From positions 39,629-103,628 of the forward strand of contig NZ_FOFJ01000015.1 of the NCBI RefSeq assembly GCF_900110885.1: a DNA stretch of 64,000 nt. The letters are read 5' to 3'. Positions within the stretch are counted from its first letter, which is position 1; every line of letters begins with the position of its first letter. A program made the position numbers and the translations under genes. This DNA is from Azotobacter beijerinckii (lineage in GTDB: Bacteria > Pseudomonadota > Gammaproteobacteria > Pseudomonadales > Pseudomonadaceae). The notes beneath the pieces were generated by a model. It had not been told where the DNA came from. It did no database searches and was given only the letters and a program-made list of their open reading frames with translations. Of the stretch, positions 31,864-42,720 are shown piece by piece.

Positions 31864-32889
31864 ATGCTCGTTCTGGGGCTGGAAACTTCCTGCGACGAAA
31901 CCGGCGTCGCGCTTTACGACAGCGAACGCGGCCTGCTGGCCGATGCGCTATTCAGCCAGATCGATCTGCACTGCGTCTATGGCGGAGTAGTGCCCGAGCT
32001 GGCCTCGCGGGATCACGTCAAACGCATGCTGCCGCTGCTGCGCCAAGTGCTCGACGAGTCTGGCTGCACGCCGGAGGACATCGACGGCATCGCCTATACC
32101 GCAGGACCTGGCCTGGTCGGCGCGCTGCTGGTCGGCGCCTCCTGCGCCCAGGCGCTGGCGCTGGCCTGGGGGATTCCGGCGCTCGGCGTGCACCACATGG
32201 AGGGCCATCTGCTGGCGCCGATGTTGGAAGAGCAGCCGCCGCAGTTCCCGTTCGTCGCCCTGCTGGTTTCCGGCGGGCACACCCAACTGGTGCGGGTCGA
32301 CGGCATCGGCCGCTACCAGGCGCTCGGCGAGTCGCTGGACGACGCCGCCGGCGAAGCCTTCGACAAGACCGCCAAGCTGCTCGGCCTCGGCTATCCCGGC
32401 GGGCCGGAGATCGCCCGGCTGGCGCAGGACGGCCGGCCGGGACGCTTCGTCTTCCCGCGGCCGATGACCGACCGGCCGGGACTGGATTTCAGCTTCAGTG
32501 GCCTCAAGACCTTCGCTCTGAATACCTGGCAGCACTGCCAGGCGAGCGGCGACGACGGCGAGCAGTCGCGCCGCGACATTGCCCTGGCCTTCCAGCAGGC
32601 GGTGGTGGAGACGCTGACCATCAAATGCCGGCGAGCGCTGAAACAGACCGGCCTCGCGCGCCTGGTGATCGCCGGCGGGGTGAGCGCCAACCAGGCCTTG
32701 CGCACGGCCCTGGAGAAGATGCTCGGCGAGCTGCATGGCCGGGTGTTCTATGCACGGCCGCGCTTTTGCACCGACAACGGTGCGATGATCGCCTATGCCG
32801 GCTGCCAGCGTCTGCTGGCCGGCCAGCAGGACGGGCCGTCGATCCAGGTCCACGCGCGCTGGCCGATGGAGACCTTGCCGGCGGTTTGA
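31864..32889 (+). CDS. tsaD: tRNA N6-threonylcarbamoyladenosine transferase, TsaD subunit
   Basis: A 341-residue ASKHA-fold protein that, with TsaB, TsaC and TsaE, forms t6A at position 37 of ANN-decoding tRNAs. The metal-binding histidines H111 and H115 are in [10 protein letters not shown]. Other motifs are [16 protein letters not shown] at the start, [11 protein letters not shown] and [13 protein letters not shown]. Divergent from rpsU, the conserved arrangement. Confidence 0.98.
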   Translation: MLVLGLETSCDETGVALYDSERGLLADALFSQIDLHCVYGGVVPELASRDHVKRMLPLLRQVLDESGCTPEDIDGIAYTAGPGLVGALLVGASCAQALALAWGIPALGVHHMEGHLLAPMLEEQPPQFPFVALLVSGGHTQLVRVDGIGRYQALGESLDDAAGEAFDKTAKLLGLGYPGGPEIARLAQDGRPGRFVFPRPMTDRPGLDFSFSGLKTFALNTWQHCQASGDDGEQSRRDIALAFQQAVVETLTIKCRRALKQTGLARLVIAGGVSANQALRTALEKMLGELHGRVFYARPRFCTDNGAMIAYAGCQRLLAGQQDGPSIQVHARWPMETLPAV

Positions 32890-32905
32890 GGTCGGACGCG
32901 CGGGG

Positions 32906-33475
32906 CTAGAAATGCCGCTCCCGGCCGGCGAAGAGGTCATGCAGGTTGCCGCGATGGCGCCAGACGATCACCCCGTAGAGCAGCAGCGTCGGCAACAGGG
33001 CCTCGGGTTGCTTCCAGGCCAGCAGCGGCAGGCAGAGCGGGATGGCGGCCAGGGCGGCGAGGGAGCTGGTGCGGGTGAGGGCGAAGATCAGCAGCCAGGC
33101 AGCGACGGCCGGCAGCGCGGCAGGCGGATAGACGCCGAGCAGTAGTCCGGCGGCGGTGGCCACGCCCTTGCCACCGTGGAAGTGGAAGTACAGGGGATAC
33201 AGATGGCCGAGCACCGCGGCCAGGCCGATCCAGGCCTGCTGCTGGACGCCGAGGCCGGCATGCTGGGCGATCAGCACCGGCAGCAGGCCCTTGCACAGGT
33301 CGCCGAGCAGGGTGAGCGCCGCCAGTCGCTTGCCGGCGATGCGCAGCATGTTGGTGGTGCCAGGGTTGCCCGAGCCGCAGGCACGCGGGTCCGGTCCGCC
33401 GCTCAGGCGGCTGAGCAGGATGGCGAAGGACAGCGAACCGAGCAGGTAGGCGAGGATCGCCAGCAGCCAGAACAT
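32906..33475 (-). CDS. plsY: Acyl-phosphate glycerol-3-phosphate acyltransferase
   Basis: A 189-residue inner-membrane enzyme that makes lysophosphatidic acid from acyl-phosphate. It has about five membrane segments and the three PlsY motifs: [12 protein letters not shown] (residues about 35-46), [20 protein letters not shown] and a late basic loop. The start [17 protein letters not shown] fits homologues; an ATG nine bases upstream (33484) is also possible. Convergent with tsaD. Confidence 0.95.
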   Translation of the reverse strand: MFWLLAILAYLLGSLSFAILLSRLSGGPDPRACGSGNPGTTNMLRIAGKRLAALTLLGDLCKGLLPVLIAQHAGLGVQQQAWIGLAAVLGHLYPLYFHFHGGKGVATAAGLLLGVYPPAALPAVAAWLLIFALTRTSSLAALAAIPLCLPLLAWKQPEALLPTLLLYGVIVWRHRGNLHDLFAGRERHF

Positions 33476-33540
33476 GGGATCCATTCCGGGGTGAGAGCAC
33501 CCGATTCTAGCGGGGCGCAGCGCCCTTCGTGGAGATGAAT

Positions 33541-33894
33541 TTGGACAAAGTGTTTATCGAGGGCCTGGAGGTCGACACCGTCATCGGCGTGTACGACTGG
33601 GAGCGCGGCATTCGCCAGTGCCTTCGGCTGGATCTGGAGTGCGGCTGGGATGTCCGGGCGCCGGCTGCCGGGGACGCGCTGGCCTGCGCGCTCGATTATG
33701 CGGCGATGACGGTGCGCATCCAGGCTTTCGCCGGCGAGGCGCACTTCCTGCTGGTGGAAACCTTCGCCGAACGCCTGGCCGGCGTGCTGATGGCGGAGTT
33801 CGGCATGCCTTGGCTGCGCCTGCGGCTGACCAAGCCGGGCGCCGTTCCGGCCGCCGCCGGGGTGGGTGTGGAGATCGAGCGCGGATGTCGCTGA
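33541..33894 (+). CDS. folB: Dihydroneopterin aldolase
   Basis: A 117-residue aldolase/epimerase of folate synthesis. Typical residues are [19 protein letters not shown] and [22 protein letters not shown] start at 33541 is chosen: GGAG lies six bases upstream, and the protein then begins DKVFIEG as in homologues. The ATG at 33535 directly abuts that site. The stop overlaps folK by ten bases. Confidence 0.9.
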   Translation: MDKVFIEGLEVDTVIGVYDWERGIRQCLRLDLECGWDVRAPAAGDALACALDYAAMTVRIQAFAGEAHFLLVETFAERLAGVLMAEFGMPWLRLRLTKPGAVPAAAGVGVEIERGCR

Positions 33895-34430
33895 CTCCCG
33901 TGCTGCTCGGGCTCGGCAGCAATATCGAGCGTGTCGCCCATCTCACCGCCGGTCTCGAGGCGTTGGCCGGCTTTCTGCAGGATCTGCGCTGCTCGCCGGT
34001 GTTCGAGAGCTTGCCGGTGGGGATCAGGAGCGGGCCTTTCTATAATCTGGTGGTGGCCGCCAGTACCGATTTGCCGTTGCTCGAGCTGGATCGCCGGCTG
34101 AAATTCATCGAGGCGGACAATGGCCGCTATGCGCCCGACCGCAAAGGGCTGCCGCTGGATATCGACGTACTGATGTACGGCGAACGGGTCGGCAATTTCG
34201 ACGGGTTGGTGCTGCCGCGCCCGGAAATATTGAAGAACGCCTTCGTGCTCTGGCCGTTGGCGCTGTTGGTGCCGGAGCAGCGCCATCCCGGTGCGGGCTG
34301 CGCCTTCGCCGAGCTGTGGCGCGAGGCGCGGATCGAGCAGAGCCTGTGGCCGGTTTCCTTCCCATGGCGCGGGGCAGAGCTGACACCGGTGGAGCTGCGT
34401 CGGGCCTTTCCGCTGCCGACGGAGCGGTAG
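33885..34430 (+). CDS. folK: 6-hydroxymethyl-7,8-dihydropterin pyrophosphokinase
   Basis: A 181-residue HPPK that transfers pyrophosphate from ATP to the pterin made by FolB. It starts [20 protein letters not shown]. The ATP/Mg region reads GPFYNLVVAA and KGLPLDIDVLMYG (residues about 45-55 and 83-95), with the two catalytic aspartates D88 and D90. The C-terminal part is somewhat divergent from E. coli FolK, as in pseudomonads. Overlaps folB. Confidence 0.88.
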   Translation: MSLTPVLLGLGSNIERVAHLTAGLEALAGFLQDLRCSPVFESLPVGIRSGPFYNLVVAASTDLPLLELDRRLKFIEADNGRYAPDRKGLPLDIDVLMYGERVGNFDGLVLPRPEILKNAFVLWPLALLVPEQRHPGAGCAFAELWREARIEQSLWPVSFPWRGAELTPVELRRAFPLPTER

Positions 34431-34441
34431 TTGCGCCGCTT

Positions 34442-35689
34442 TCAGTCTTCCTCGTCGACCTGCTGCGCAGGACCGGCCTTGTAGGTCTTCAGTGCCCGCT
34501 GCCGCTCGTGCTTGAGCGCCTCGCCGAGCGCGGCGCCTTGGAGCCCCCTTTCCAGCAGCGGTTTGACATCCACCGCCCGGGCGGCCGCGGCGGCGCCACG
34601 CAAGTAGGCGGCCTGCGGATAATCGCGCCCCTCCAGGTCGAGCCGGCCGCGGGCGTCCATCTCGCAGGCGGCGATGAACTCCTCGAAACGTTGCGGACGG
34701 CGGTAGACGTCGAAGTGCTGGAGCAGCTCGAGCAGGGTGGCGGGGCGCAACTCCTGGGCGCGATGGCCATGGGTGTGGTATTCGCCGACCAGCAGGGCGA
34801 GTTCCTGGCAGTCGCGGGGCGCCTTGCAGCGGGCGTTGACTGCGCGGATCGGCTTCAGGCCCTTCTGTTCGTGGGCGATGTGCCGCGGCCACTCGCCGGG
34901 AGGCGTCAGCCCCTTGCCCAGATCGTGCAGGAGACAGGCCCAGCGCACGGTCAGCGGCTGTTCGTGCTCGGCACACTGGCGCAGCACGGCGAGCACATGC
35001 TCGCCGGTGTCGATTTCCGGGTGGTGGGCGGCCGGCTGCGGCACGCCGAACAGGGCGTCAACCTCCGGGAGCAGCTCGCGCAGGGCACCGCAGTCGCGCA
35101 GCACCTGGATGAACATATCCGGGCGCGGCTCCATCAGGGCGCGGGAGATTTCCTTCCAGCTGCGCTCGGCGGTGAGCGCCTGCAGCTCCCCGGATTCGGC
35201 GAGTCGGCGCATCAGCGCCAGGGTTTCCGGGGCGATCCGAAAGCCCAGCGGCGCATAGCGGGCGGCGAAGCGCGCCACGCGCAGGACGCGCAGCGGATCT
35301 TCGGCGAAGGCCGGGGAGACGTGTCGCAACAGCCGCGCCTCAAGGTCGCGCCGGCCCCCGTAGGGATCGATCAGCCGGCCTTCGGCGTCCTCGGCCATGG
35401 CGTTGATGGTCAGATCGCGGCGCAGCAGGTCCTCTTCCAGGGTCACCTCGGGACTGGCATAGAAGGTGAAGCCGCCGTAGCCGTGGCCGCTTTTCCGCTC
35501 GGTGCGGGCAAGGGCGTATTCCTCGCCGGTTTCGGGGTGCAGGAATACCGGAAAGTCCGCGCCGACCGGGCGAAAGCCCTTGGCCTGCAGCGCTTCGGCG
35601 CTGGCACCGACCACTACCCAGTCGACCTCGCTGATCGCTCGCCCGAGCAGACGATCGCGTACCGCACCACCCACTTTATAGATTTGCAT
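34442..35689 (-). CDS. cca: CCA-adding enzyme (tRNA nucleotidyltransferase) with HD domain
   Basis: A 415-residue multifunctional CCA enzyme that repairs tRNA 3' ends. The class II nucleotidyltransferase head begins [17 protein letters not shown]. The catalytic DxD is in EVDWVV, and [10 protein letters not shown] and [15 protein letters not shown] follow. The C-terminal HD phosphohydrolase is recognisable from [20 protein letters not shown]. The ATG at 35689 has AGGAGG five bases upstream; a GTG two codons earlier is within reach but less likely. Convergent with folK. Confidence 0.96.
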   Translation of the reverse strand: MQIYKVGGAVRDRLLGRAISEVDWVVVGASAEALQAKGFRPVGADFPVFLHPETGEEYALARTERKSGHGYGGFTFYASPEVTLEEDLLRRDLTINAMAEDAEGRLIDPYGGRRDLEARLLRHVSPAFAEDPLRVLRVARFAARYAPLGFRIAPETLALMRRLAESGELQALTAERSWKEISRALMEPRPDMFIQVLRDCGALRELLPEVDALFGVPQPAAHHPEIDTGEHVLAVLRQCAEHEQPLTVRWACLLHDLGKGLTPPGEWPRHIAHEQKGLKPIRAVNARCKAPRDCQELALLVGEYHTHGHRAQELRPATLLELLQHFDVYRRPQRFEEFIAACEMDARGRLDLEGRDYPQAAYLRGAAAAARAVDVKPLLERGLQGAALGEALKHERQRALKTYKAGPAQQVDEED

Positions 35690-35839
35690 GTCCACCTCCT
35701 GGACAGAGCATAACGGGTGGGCAGGGCGGGGGGAACGGAAGAGAGGCGACCATTCCCGGCAACAGCAGGTGCCGTCCAGCGACGGCAGGCCGACTGCTGC
35801 GGGAGTGGCGCCGCCATCGTCGCGATGGCGGGCGGAGGG

Positions 35840-37405
35840 TCAGATCGGTGGGATGGCCAAGTCCAGGCGGGGATAGTTCTCTTCGCTGTCACCGTCGCCT
35901 CTGGGCGGCATGTGGTAGCTGTTGGCGATCCGTTCGCCCTGCATCGACTCGAGGTGGATGTCGAAGCCCCACAGCCGGTGCAGGTGCTTGAGAACGTCCT
36001 CGGTGGAGTCGCTGAGCGGTTTGCGGTCGTGCTGCTGGTGGCGCAGGGTCAGCGAGCGGTCGCCGCGGCGGTCGACGTTCCAGATCTGCACGTTCGGTTC
36101 GCGGTTGCCCAGGTTGTACTGGGCGGCGAGCAGTTCGCGCACGGTGCGGTAGCCGTTGTCGTCGTGGATGGCGGAAACCAGCAGTTCGTCCTTCTGGTCG
36201 TCGTCGACGATGCTGAACAGCTTGAGATCGCGGATCACCTTGGGCGAGAGGAACTGCAGGATGAAGCTCTCGTCCTTGAAGCTCTGCATGGCGAACTTCA
36301 GGGTGCTCAGCCAGTCGCTGCCGGCGATGTCGGGGAACCAGCGCTTGTCCTCCTCGGTCGGGTTTTCGCAGATCCGCCGGATGTCGCGGTACATGGCGAA
36401 ACCCAGCGCATAGGGGTTGATGCCGCTGTAGTAGGGGCTGTCGAACGGCGGCTGGTAGACCACGCTGGTGTGCGACTGGAGGAACTCCATCATGAAGCCG
36501 TCGGTGACCAGCCCCTCGTCGTAGAGGTCGTTGAGCAGGGTGTAGTGCCAGAAGGTCGCCCAGCCCTCGTTCATCACCTGGGTCTGGCGCTGCGGATAGA
36601 AGTACTGGGCGATCTTGCGGACGATGCGCACGACCTCGCGCTGCCAGGGTTCGAGCAGCGGCGCGTGCTTCTCGATGAAGTAGAGGATGTTCTCCTGGGG
36701 TTCGGCGGGCCAGCGCGAGCGATCCTGTTCGCCGCCTTTCCCGGAGGCCTTGGGAATGGTCCGCCAGAGGTCGTTGATCTGCCGCTGCAGGTGCTCCTCT
36801 CGATCCTTCTGGCGGCGCCGTTCCTCCTCGGCGGAGATCGGATAGGGGCGCTTGTAGCGGTCGACGCCGTAGTTCATCAGGGCGTGGCAGGAGTCCAGCA
36901 ACTCCTCCACCGCGTCGATGCCGTGGCGCTCCTCGCACTGCATGATGTACTGCTTGGCGAACACCAGGTAGTCGACGATCGAGCTGGCATCGGTCCAGGT
37001 ACGGAACAGGTAGTTGCCCTTGAAGAAGCTGTTGTGCCCATAGCAGGCGTGGGCGATCACCAGTGCCTGCATGCACATGGTGTTCTCTTCCATCAGATAG
37101 GCGATGCACGGATCGGAGTTGATCACGATCTCGTAGGCTAGGCCCATCTGCCCGCGCTTGTAGCCTTTCTCGGTGGCGAGGAAATGCTTGCCGTACGACC
37201 AGTGGTGATAGCCGATCGGCATGCCCACCGAGGCGTAGGCATCCATCATCTGCTCGGCGGTGATCACCTCGATCTGGTTGGGATAGGTGTCGAGCGCGTA
37301 GCGTTCGGCGATGCGGCCGATTTCCTTGTCGTAGGCTTGGACCAGTTCGAAGCTCCACTCCGAGCCGGTGGAAATCGGCTGGCCCTTTCTCTCTCTGGGG
37401 GTCAT
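35840..37405 (-). CDS. SpoVR family protein (YcgB-like)
   Basis: A 521-residue SpoVR-family protein of unknown biochemical role. In many bacteria it travels with prkA and yeaH, as here. It begins [20 protein letters not shown] and carries the family core [20 protein letters not shown] segment (here [20 protein letters not shown]) and the [14 protein letters not shown] motif. The start ATG overlaps the yeaH stop by four bases (ATGA). Last gene of the operon. Confidence 0.92.
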   Translation of the reverse strand: MTPRERKGQPISTGSEWSFELVQAYDKEIGRIAERYALDTYPNQIEVITAEQMMDAYASVGMPIGYHHWSYGKHFLATEKGYKRGQMGLAYEIVINSDPCIAYLMEENTMCMQALVIAHACYGHNSFFKGNYLFRTWTDASSIVDYLVFAKQYIMQCEERHGIDAVEELLDSCHALMNYGVDRYKRPYPISAEEERRRQKDREEHLQRQINDLWRTIPKASGKGGEQDRSRWPAEPQENILYFIEKHAPLLEPWQREVVRIVRKIAQYFYPQRQTQVMNEGWATFWHYTLLNDLYDEGLVTDGFMMEFLQSHTSVVYQPPFDSPYYSGINPYALGFAMYRDIRRICENPTEEDKRWFPDIAGSDWLSTLKFAMQSFKDESFILQFLSPKVIRDLKLFSIVDDDQKDELLVSAIHDDNGYRTVRELLAAQYNLGNREPNVQIWNVDRRGDRSLTLRHQQHDRKPLSDSTEDVLKHLHRLWGFDIHLESMQGERIANSYHMPPRGDGDSEENYPRLDLAIPPI

Positions 37406-38676
37406 GACACTAGCCTCCGCTGGAAGAGTTCGCGGAACACCGGATAGATATCGGCGGCCGACACTATCTGCTGCTGGGCGAAGGAGTCGGGGAACGCCTC
37501 GCGGACGTTCTCGTATTCGTACCACAGCGCCTGGTGTTCCCGCGGGGTGATCTCGACGTAGCTGTAGTACTGCACGAAGGGCATGATCTGCTTGATCAGG
37601 ATATCCCGGCAGACCGGCGAATCGTCGTTCCAGTTGTCGCCGTCCGAGGCTTGGGCGGCGTAGATGTTCCACTCGTTGACCGGGTAGCGCTCGGCCATCA
37701 CCTCCTGCATCAGCTTGAGGGCGCTGGAGACGATGGTGCCGCCGGTTTCCCGGGAATAGAAGAATTCCTCCTCGTCCACTTCCTTGGCGCTGGTGTGGTG
37801 ACGGATGAACACCACGTCGATCTTGTCGTAGCTGCGCTTGAGGAACAGGTAGAGCAGGATGAAGAAGCGCTTGGCAATGTCCTTGGTCGCCTGGGTCATG
37901 GAGCCGGAGACGTCCATCAGGCAGAACATCACTGCCTTGGAGCTGGGGTTGGGCTGCTTGACCAGCAGGTTGTACTTGAGGTCGAAGGTGTCGAGGAAAG
38001 GCACCCGCTCGATACGCATACGCAGGCGGGAGATTTCCGCCTCCAGTTTCTGGATGTCGCCGAAGTTGTCCGGCTCCTCGATCTTCAGCCGCTCCAGTTC
38101 GGCCCTGGCCTCGCGCAGCTTGGCGCGGCTGTTGCCGGACAGGGCGATGCGCCGGGCATGGGCCGAGCGCAGGGTGCGGACGATGTTGATCCGTGAGGGG
38201 TTGCCCTCACTGCTGATCCCGGCGCGGACCGACTTGAAGGTGTCGGCGCCGGTGATGTGGCGCTTGACCAGGTTGGGCAGCTCGAGATCCTCGAACATGA
38301 AGTCGAGGAACTCTTCCTGGGTGATCTGGAAGACGAAGTCGTCCATGCCGTCGCCGCTGTTGCTGGGCTTGCCGGCACCGCTGCCGCCGCCCCCGCCGCC
38401 GGACGGGCGCGGAATGCGCTCGCCGGTGGTGAATTCCTTGTTGCCCGGATGGATGATGGTCTGCTTGCCGCCGCGCCCGTGGTGCAGCACGGGCTCGTCG
38501 ATGTCGCGGCCGGGAATGCTGATCTGTTCGCCGTGCTCCATGTCGGTGATGGAGCGGCGGCTGACGGCCTCCTCCACCGCCTTCTTGATGTGATCACGGT
38601 AACGCCGCAGAAAGCGCTGGCGGTTCACCGTGCTCTTGTTCTTGCCGTTCAGGCGTCGGTCGATCACATAACTCAT
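37402..38676 (-). CDS. yeaH: YeaH/YhbH family protein (DUF444, von Willebrand A-like)
   Basis: A 424-residue DUF444 protein. It has an N-terminal basic segment ([20 protein letters not shown]), a glycine-rich linker ([12 protein letters not shown], about residues 90-101), and a C-terminal VWA-like domain with a MIDAS-type DVSGSM motif. The protein is thought to act with the PrkA kinase in stress and nitrogen-starvation survival. AGGGG precedes the ATG at 38676. Confidence 0.94.
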   Translation of the reverse strand: MSYVIDRRLNGKNKSTVNRQRFLRRYRDHIKKAVEEAVSRRSITDMEHGEQISIPGRDIDEPVLHHGRGGKQTIIHPGNKEFTTGERIPRPSGGGGGGSGAGKPSNSGDGMDDFVFQITQEEFLDFMFEDLELPNLVKRHITGADTFKSVRAGISSEGNPSRINIVRTLRSAHARRIALSGNSRAKLREARAELERLKIEEPDNFGDIQKLEAEISRLRMRIERVPFLDTFDLKYNLLVKQPNPSSKAVMFCLMDVSGSMTQATKDIAKRFFILLYLFLKRSYDKIDVVFIRHHTSAKEVDEEEFFYSRETGGTIVSSALKLMQEVMAERYPVNEWNIYAAQASDGDNWNDDSPVCRDILIKQIMPFVQYYSYVEITPREHQALWYEYENVREAFPDSFAQQQIVSAADIYPVFRELFQRRLVS

Positions 38677-38709
38677 AGGCCCCTCCGGGGAGCTGCCAGC
38701 CCCGAGCCG

Positions 38710-38759
38710 CAAGCTGCAAGCGGAGCCGAGCTCAGGGGCTTGCTTCCGCTTGCAGCTTG
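38710..38759. repeat. 15-bp inverted repeat (REP-like) between prkA and yeaH
   Basis: CAAGCTGCAAGCGGA (38710-38724) and its exact complement (38745-38759) flank 20 bases. A related repeat block, sharing the core CAAGCCACA, lies at 43552-43569 and again as its complement at 38765-38773. These look like members of a dispersed REP-type family placed after genes. It may lower expression of yeaH relative to prkA. Confidence 0.6.
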
Positions 38760-38781
38760 AAGCGTGTGGCTTGCGGCTGGA

Positions 38782-40704
38782 TTACTGCGATTTCCGGACC
38801 CGCAGGTACCACTCGGAGAGCAGCCTGACCTGCTTCTCGGTGTAGCCGCGTTCGACCATGCGTGTGACGAAGTCGTTGTGCTTCTGCTGGTCTTCCTTGC
38901 TCGCCTTGGCGTTGAAGCTGATGACCGGCAGCAGGTCCTCGGTGTTGGAGAACATCTTCTTCTCGATCACCACGCGCAGCTTCTCGTAGCTCAGCCAGCT
39001 CGGGTTCTTGCCGTTGTTGTTGGCGCGGGCGCGCAGCACGAAGTTGACGATCTCGTTGCGGAAGTCCTTCGGGTTGCTGATGCCGGCCGGCTTCTCGATC
39101 TTCTCCAGCTCCTCGTTGAGGGCCATGCGGTTGAGGATCTCGCCGGTTTCCGGGTCGCGGTATTCCTGGTCCTGGATCCAGAAGTCGGCGTACAGCACGT
39201 AGCGGTCAAAGATGTTCTGCCCGTACTCGCTATAGGACTCGAGGTAGGCGGTCTGAATCTCCTTGCCGATAAAGTCGATGTAGCGCGGCGCCAGGTATTC
39301 CTTGAGGTAGCGCAGGTAGCGCTCGCGCACCTCCGGCGGGAACTGTTCCTGCTCGATCTGCTGCTCCAGCACGTAGAGCAGGTGCACCGGGTTGGCGGCG
39401 ATTTCGTTGGGGTCGAAGTTGAACACCTTGGAGAGGATCTTGAAGGCGAAGCGGGTCGACAGGCCGTTCATGCCCTCGTCCACCCCGGCGTTGTCGCGGT
39501 ACTCCTGGATCGACTTGGCCTTGGGATCGGTGTCCTTGAGATTTTCGCCGTCATAGACGCGCATCTTCGAGTAGATGTTCGAGTTTTCCGGCTCCTTCAG
39601 ACGCGAGAGCACGGAGAACTGGGCCAGCATCTTCAGGGTGTCCGGCGCGCAGTGGGCCTTGGCCAGCGAGCTGTGGGTCAGCAGCTTGTCGTAGATCTTG
39701 ATCTCGTCGGCAACGCGCAGGCAGTAGGGCACCTTGACGATGTAGATACGGTCGATGAAGGCCTCGTTGTTCTTGTTGTTGCGGAAGCTGTGCCACTCGG
39801 ACTCGTTGGAGTGGGCGAGGATGATGCCGGTGTAGGGAATCGCGCCGAGGCCTTCGGTGCTGTTGTAGTTGCCTTCCTGGGTGGCGGTCAGCAGCGGATG
39901 CAGCACCTTGATAGGTGCCTTGAACATCTCGACGAACTCCATCAGACCCTGGTTGGCACGGCACAGCGCGCCGGAATAGCTGTAGGCGTCGGCGTCGTTC
40001 TGCGGGAATTCCTCCAGCTTGCGGATGTCGACCTTGCCGACCAGCGCGGAGATGTCCTGGTTGTTCTCGTCGCCCGGCTCGGTCTTGGCCACCCCGACCA
40101 GGTTGAGGATCGAGGGATACAGCTTGACCACCCGGAACTGGCTGATGTCGCCGCCGAACTCGTTGAGCCGCTTGGTTGCCCAGGGCGACATGATGGTGGA
40201 GAGGTAGCGGCGCGGAATGCCGAAATCCTCTTCGAGGATCTCGCCGTCCTCGGCGGCATTGAACAGCCCCAGGGGGGATTCGAACACCGGGGAGCCCTTG
40301 ATCGCGTAGAAGGGCACCCTTTCGATCAACTGTTTGAGCTTCTCCGCCAGGGAGGATTTGCCGCCGCCGACCGGACCCAGGAGGTAGAGGATCTGCTTCT
40401 TCTCTTCCAGGCCCTGGGCCGCATGGCGGAAGTAGGAGACGATCTGCTCGATGCAGTCTTCCATGCCGTGGAAGTCGGCGAAGGCGGGGTAGCGGCGGAT
40501 GACCTTGTTGGAGAAGATCCGCGACAGCCGCGGGTCGACGGAGGTGTCCAGCAACTCCGGCTCGCCGATCGCCATCAGCATCCGTTCGGCTGCGGTGGCA
40601 TAGGTGCTGCGGTCCTGCTTGCACAGTTCGAGGTACTCCTGGAGGGAGTACTCTTCCTGACGCGTCGTCTCATAGCGTTGTTGAAAGTGGCTGAAGATAC
40701 TCAT
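38782..40704 (-). CDS. prkA: PrkA family serine protein kinase (YeaG)
   Basis: A 640-residue cytoplasmic kinase. The N-terminal PrkA AAA-like domain has Walker A GPVGGGKSSLAEKL near residue 110, and the C-terminal kinase-like part ends KQVRLLSEWYLRVRKSQ. E. coli YeaG is needed for sustained nitrogen starvation. First gene of prkA-yeaH-spoVR; the ATG at 40704 has GAGGTGAC upstream. A strong -24/-12 promoter lies about 125 bases before the start. Confidence 0.95.
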   Translation of the reverse strand: MSIFSHFQQRYETTRQEEYSLQEYLELCKQDRSTYATAAERMLMAIGEPELLDTSVDPRLSRIFSNKVIRRYPAFADFHGMEDCIEQIVSYFRHAAQGLEEKKQILYLLGPVGGGKSSLAEKLKQLIERVPFYAIKGSPVFESPLGLFNAAEDGEILEEDFGIPRRYLSTIMSPWATKRLNEFGGDISQFRVVKLYPSILNLVGVAKTEPGDENNQDISALVGKVDIRKLEEFPQNDADAYSYSGALCRANQGLMEFVEMFKAPIKVLHPLLTATQEGNYNSTEGLGAIPYTGIILAHSNESEWHSFRNNKNNEAFIDRIYIVKVPYCLRVADEIKIYDKLLTHSSLAKAHCAPDTLKMLAQFSVLSRLKEPENSNIYSKMRVYDGENLKDTDPKAKSIQEYRDNAGVDEGMNGLSTRFAFKILSKVFNFDPNEIAANPVHLLYVLEQQIEQEQFPPEVRERYLRYLKEYLAPRYIDFIGKEIQTAYLESYSEYGQNIFDRYVLYADFWIQDQEYRDPETGEILNRMALNEELEKIEKPAGISNPKDFRNEIVNFVLRARANNNGKNPSWLSYEKLRVVIEKKMFSNTEDLLPVISFNAKASKEDQQKHNDFVTRMVERGYTEKQVRLLSEWYLRVRKSQ

Positions 40705-40826
40705 GTCGTCACCTCGTTCGATGCCCGGAGCCGGCTTTGGTTTTAGCACTTGGGTGTTGGCGGTTCGCTGACGCGGGTCAGCCGATGAATCCCCCATGCC
40801 CGAAGGTCGTTGCCTTGAAGTGTAGT

Positions 40827-40842
40827 AGCAAGCCGTGTGCCG
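40827..40842 (-). promoter_or_regulatory. Sigma54 (-24/-12) promoter of prkA-yeaH-spoVR
   Basis: The minus strand reads CGGCACACGGCTTGCT. It matches TGGCACGNNNNTTGCW except at the first base and at the base after CAC, and GG/GC are ten bases apart. Transcription would start near 40816, giving a leader of about 112 bases. The promoter fits the known nitrogen-stress role of YeaG and YeaH. Confidence 0.65.
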
Positions 40843-41060
40843 GCTTTGCCCAGATGTGGATGGCGTAAGAACAAGAGTAGTTCGGTATCGACAGTAGCAC
40901 GGTTGCGCGGGGAGATGACAAGAGGGGGAGTTGCGGTTGCCGGGACACTGCGGAGGACGGTCTGGCGGAGCGGAAAAGTGGCTGATTTACGGCGCAAAAG
41001 AGCACCGCCCGACCCGTCTGGCGGGCCGAGAAAGCCGGCTCGGTCTAGCTCAGGCGGGGC
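40843..41060. other. Intergenic region between glpE and the prkA promoter
   Basis: Upstream part of the 356-base gap between prkA and glpE. No gene is supported; a short leftward open frame (40743-40997) has no recognisable features and spans the promoter. An enhancer site for a sigma54 activator would be expected here, but no clear NtrC palindrome was found. Confidence 0.35.
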
Positions 41061-41396
41061 TCAGGGCTGGTCCGTCTCGCCTTGCGCGACCTCGTCGGGG
41101 AAGGTGGCGCGCCACAGCTCGAAGCCGCCATCCAGGCTGTAGACCTCGGCGAAGCCCTGCTCGGCCAGGTAGGCCGCAGCGCCCTGGCTGGAGTTGCCGT
41201 GGTAGCAGGCGACGATCAGCGGTTGCTCGAAATCCGCTTGGGCCATGAAGTCGGCGAGGGAGTGGTTGTCCAAATGGTATGCGCCGGCGATATGGCTCAG
41301 GGCATAGCTCTGCGGGTCGCGGATGTCCACCACCACCGCACCCTGGGTACGCAGGAGCTGGGCCTCTTGGGGCGGGATACGACGGAATTCGCTCAT
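41061..41396 (-). CDS. glpE: Thiosulfate sulfurtransferase GlpE (single-domain rhodanese)
   Basis: A 111-residue cytoplasmic rhodanese. The active-site loop CYHGNSS places the catalytic cysteine at C64. It starts [20 protein letters not shown] with [20 protein letters not shown], as in GlpE. It follows apaH by about 70 bases in the same direction, as in Pseudomonas. Confidence 0.95.
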   Translation of the reverse strand: MSEFRRIPPQEAQLLRTQGAVVVDIRDPQSYALSHIAGAYHLDNHSLADFMAQADFEQPLIVACYHGNSSQGAAAYLAEQGFAEVYSLDGGFELWRATFPDEVAQGETDQP

Positions 41397-41466
41397 GGAT
41401 GCACCTCGATGGCTGGAGCGGGTCGCTCGTCAATGCTGAGAAACTACCCGATCCGTGGCCGTCCCA

Positions 41467-42300
41467 CTAGATAGGAGCACCTTTGGCACTGTTGCAGGCG
41501 CAGCGGTGACGCTCGTCGGTGTCCACGTTGAGCAGGGTCAGGGTCCCGCCCCAGACGCAGCCGGTGTCCAGGGCGATCACCCCGGGCGTGTCGCAGCGGC
41601 CTTCCAGGGCGGCCCAGTGGCCGAAGAGGATCTTCTGCCCGCGGGTCTTGCGTCCGGGGTGGCTGAACCAGGGGGCGAAGCCCGCCGGTGCGGTGCCCAG
41701 GCCTTCCTTGCTCTTCAGGTCGAGGGTGCCGTCGGGGGTGCAGAAACGCATCCGCGTGAAGTAGTTGGTGATTGTCCGCAGGCGCGCCACGCCGCGCAGC
41801 CGGCCGTTCCAGCGCAGCGGTTCGTTGCCGTACATGCCGTCGAGAAATTGCGGTAGCCGGGCGTCGTCCTGGAGGGCTTCCTCGACTTCCCCGGCCAGGC
41901 GCAGCGCTTTCTTCAGCGACCACTGCGGCGGGATGCCGGCATGCACCAGGGCGATGCCCCGCTCGCCATCGTGGTGCAGCAGCTTCTGCTGGCGCAGCCA
42001 GTCGAGCAGCACGTCGCGATCGGGGGCCTCGAGGATTTCCCGCAGTGTGTCGCTCTTCTTCAGGCGTTCGATGTCGTGCGCCACGGCCAGCAGGTGCAGG
42101 TCGTGGTTGCCCAGCACACAGGTCACCGCGTCGCGCATGGCATAGAGAAAGCGCAGGCTCTCCAGCGACTGCGGGCCGCGGTTGACCAGGTCGCCGGTCA
42201 GCCACAGGCGATCCCGGGCCGGATCGAAGGCGACCCGCTCGAGCAGGCACTTGAGAGGTTCCAGGCAGCCCTGCAGGTCTCCGGTCGCATACAACGCCAT
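41467..42300 (-). CDS. apaH: Diadenosine tetraphosphatase (symmetrical)
   Basis: A 277-residue metallophosphatase that splits Ap4A into two ADP and can remove Np4 caps from RNA. Metallophosphoesterase motifs are [19 protein letters not shown] and [10 protein letters not shown]. The start codon shares bases with the apaG stop (TGATG). Part of the lptD-surA-pdxA-rsmA-apaG-apaH operon. Confidence 0.97.
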   Translation of the reverse strand: MALYATGDLQGCLEPLKCLLERVAFDPARDRLWLTGDLVNRGPQSLESLRFLYAMRDAVTCVLGNHDLHLLAVAHDIERLKKSDTLREILEAPDRDVLLDWLRQQKLLHHDGERGIALVHAGIPPQWSLKKALRLAGEVEEALQDDARLPQFLDGMYGNEPLRWNGRLRGVARLRTITNYFTRMRFCTPDGTLDLKSKEGLGTAPAGFAPWFSHPGRKTRGQKILFGHWAALEGRCDTPGVIALDTGCVWGGTLTLLNVDTDERHRCACNSAKGAPI

Positions 42301-42680
42301 CAGTGCAGGGCTCCGGGCACGGCCAGGCGGAACGGCTGGATCGACGCATCGAAATGGTGCCCGTCCTCGGCGAGCATCTGGTAGCTGCCCTGCATGGTGC
42401 CGACCTGGGTGGCGAGCAGCGTGCCGCTGTCGTAGTTGTGGCTTTGCCCCGGGCCGAGCAGCGGTTGCATGCCGATCACGCCGGGACCGCGGACCTCCTG
42501 GACATGGCCGTCGCCGTCGGTGATCAGCCAGTGACGCGAGAGCAACTGGGCCGGCAGCGTGCCGTTGTTGCGGATGGTCACGCTGTAGGCGAAGGCATAG
42601 CGGTTCTCTTCCGGCTGCGACTGCTCCGGCAGGTAACGGGTCTCGACGCTGACGTCGATCTGATAGCGGGGATCTGACAT
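42300..42680 (-). CDS. apaG: ApaG protein (Co2+/Mg2+ efflux-associated)
   Basis: A 126-residue immunoglobulin-like beta-sandwich protein. It begins [20 protein letters not shown] and carries the family signature ([27 protein letters not shown]). Its exact role is unknown, though mutants affect Co2+ resistance in enterics. The frame extends upstream to 42824 inside rsmA, but the family start is at 42680. Coupled to apaH. Confidence 0.95.
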   Translation of the reverse strand: MSDPRYQIDVSVETRYLPEQSQPEENRYAFAYSVTIRNNGTLPAQLLSRHWLITDGDGHVQEVRGPGVIGMQPLLGPGQSHNYDSGTLLATQVGTMQGSYQMLAEDGHHFDASIQPFRLAVPGALH

Positions 42681-42720
42681 GCGTTGGCTCTGTTGGCGGA
42701 TGGCTGAACGGGGTTTGAGC

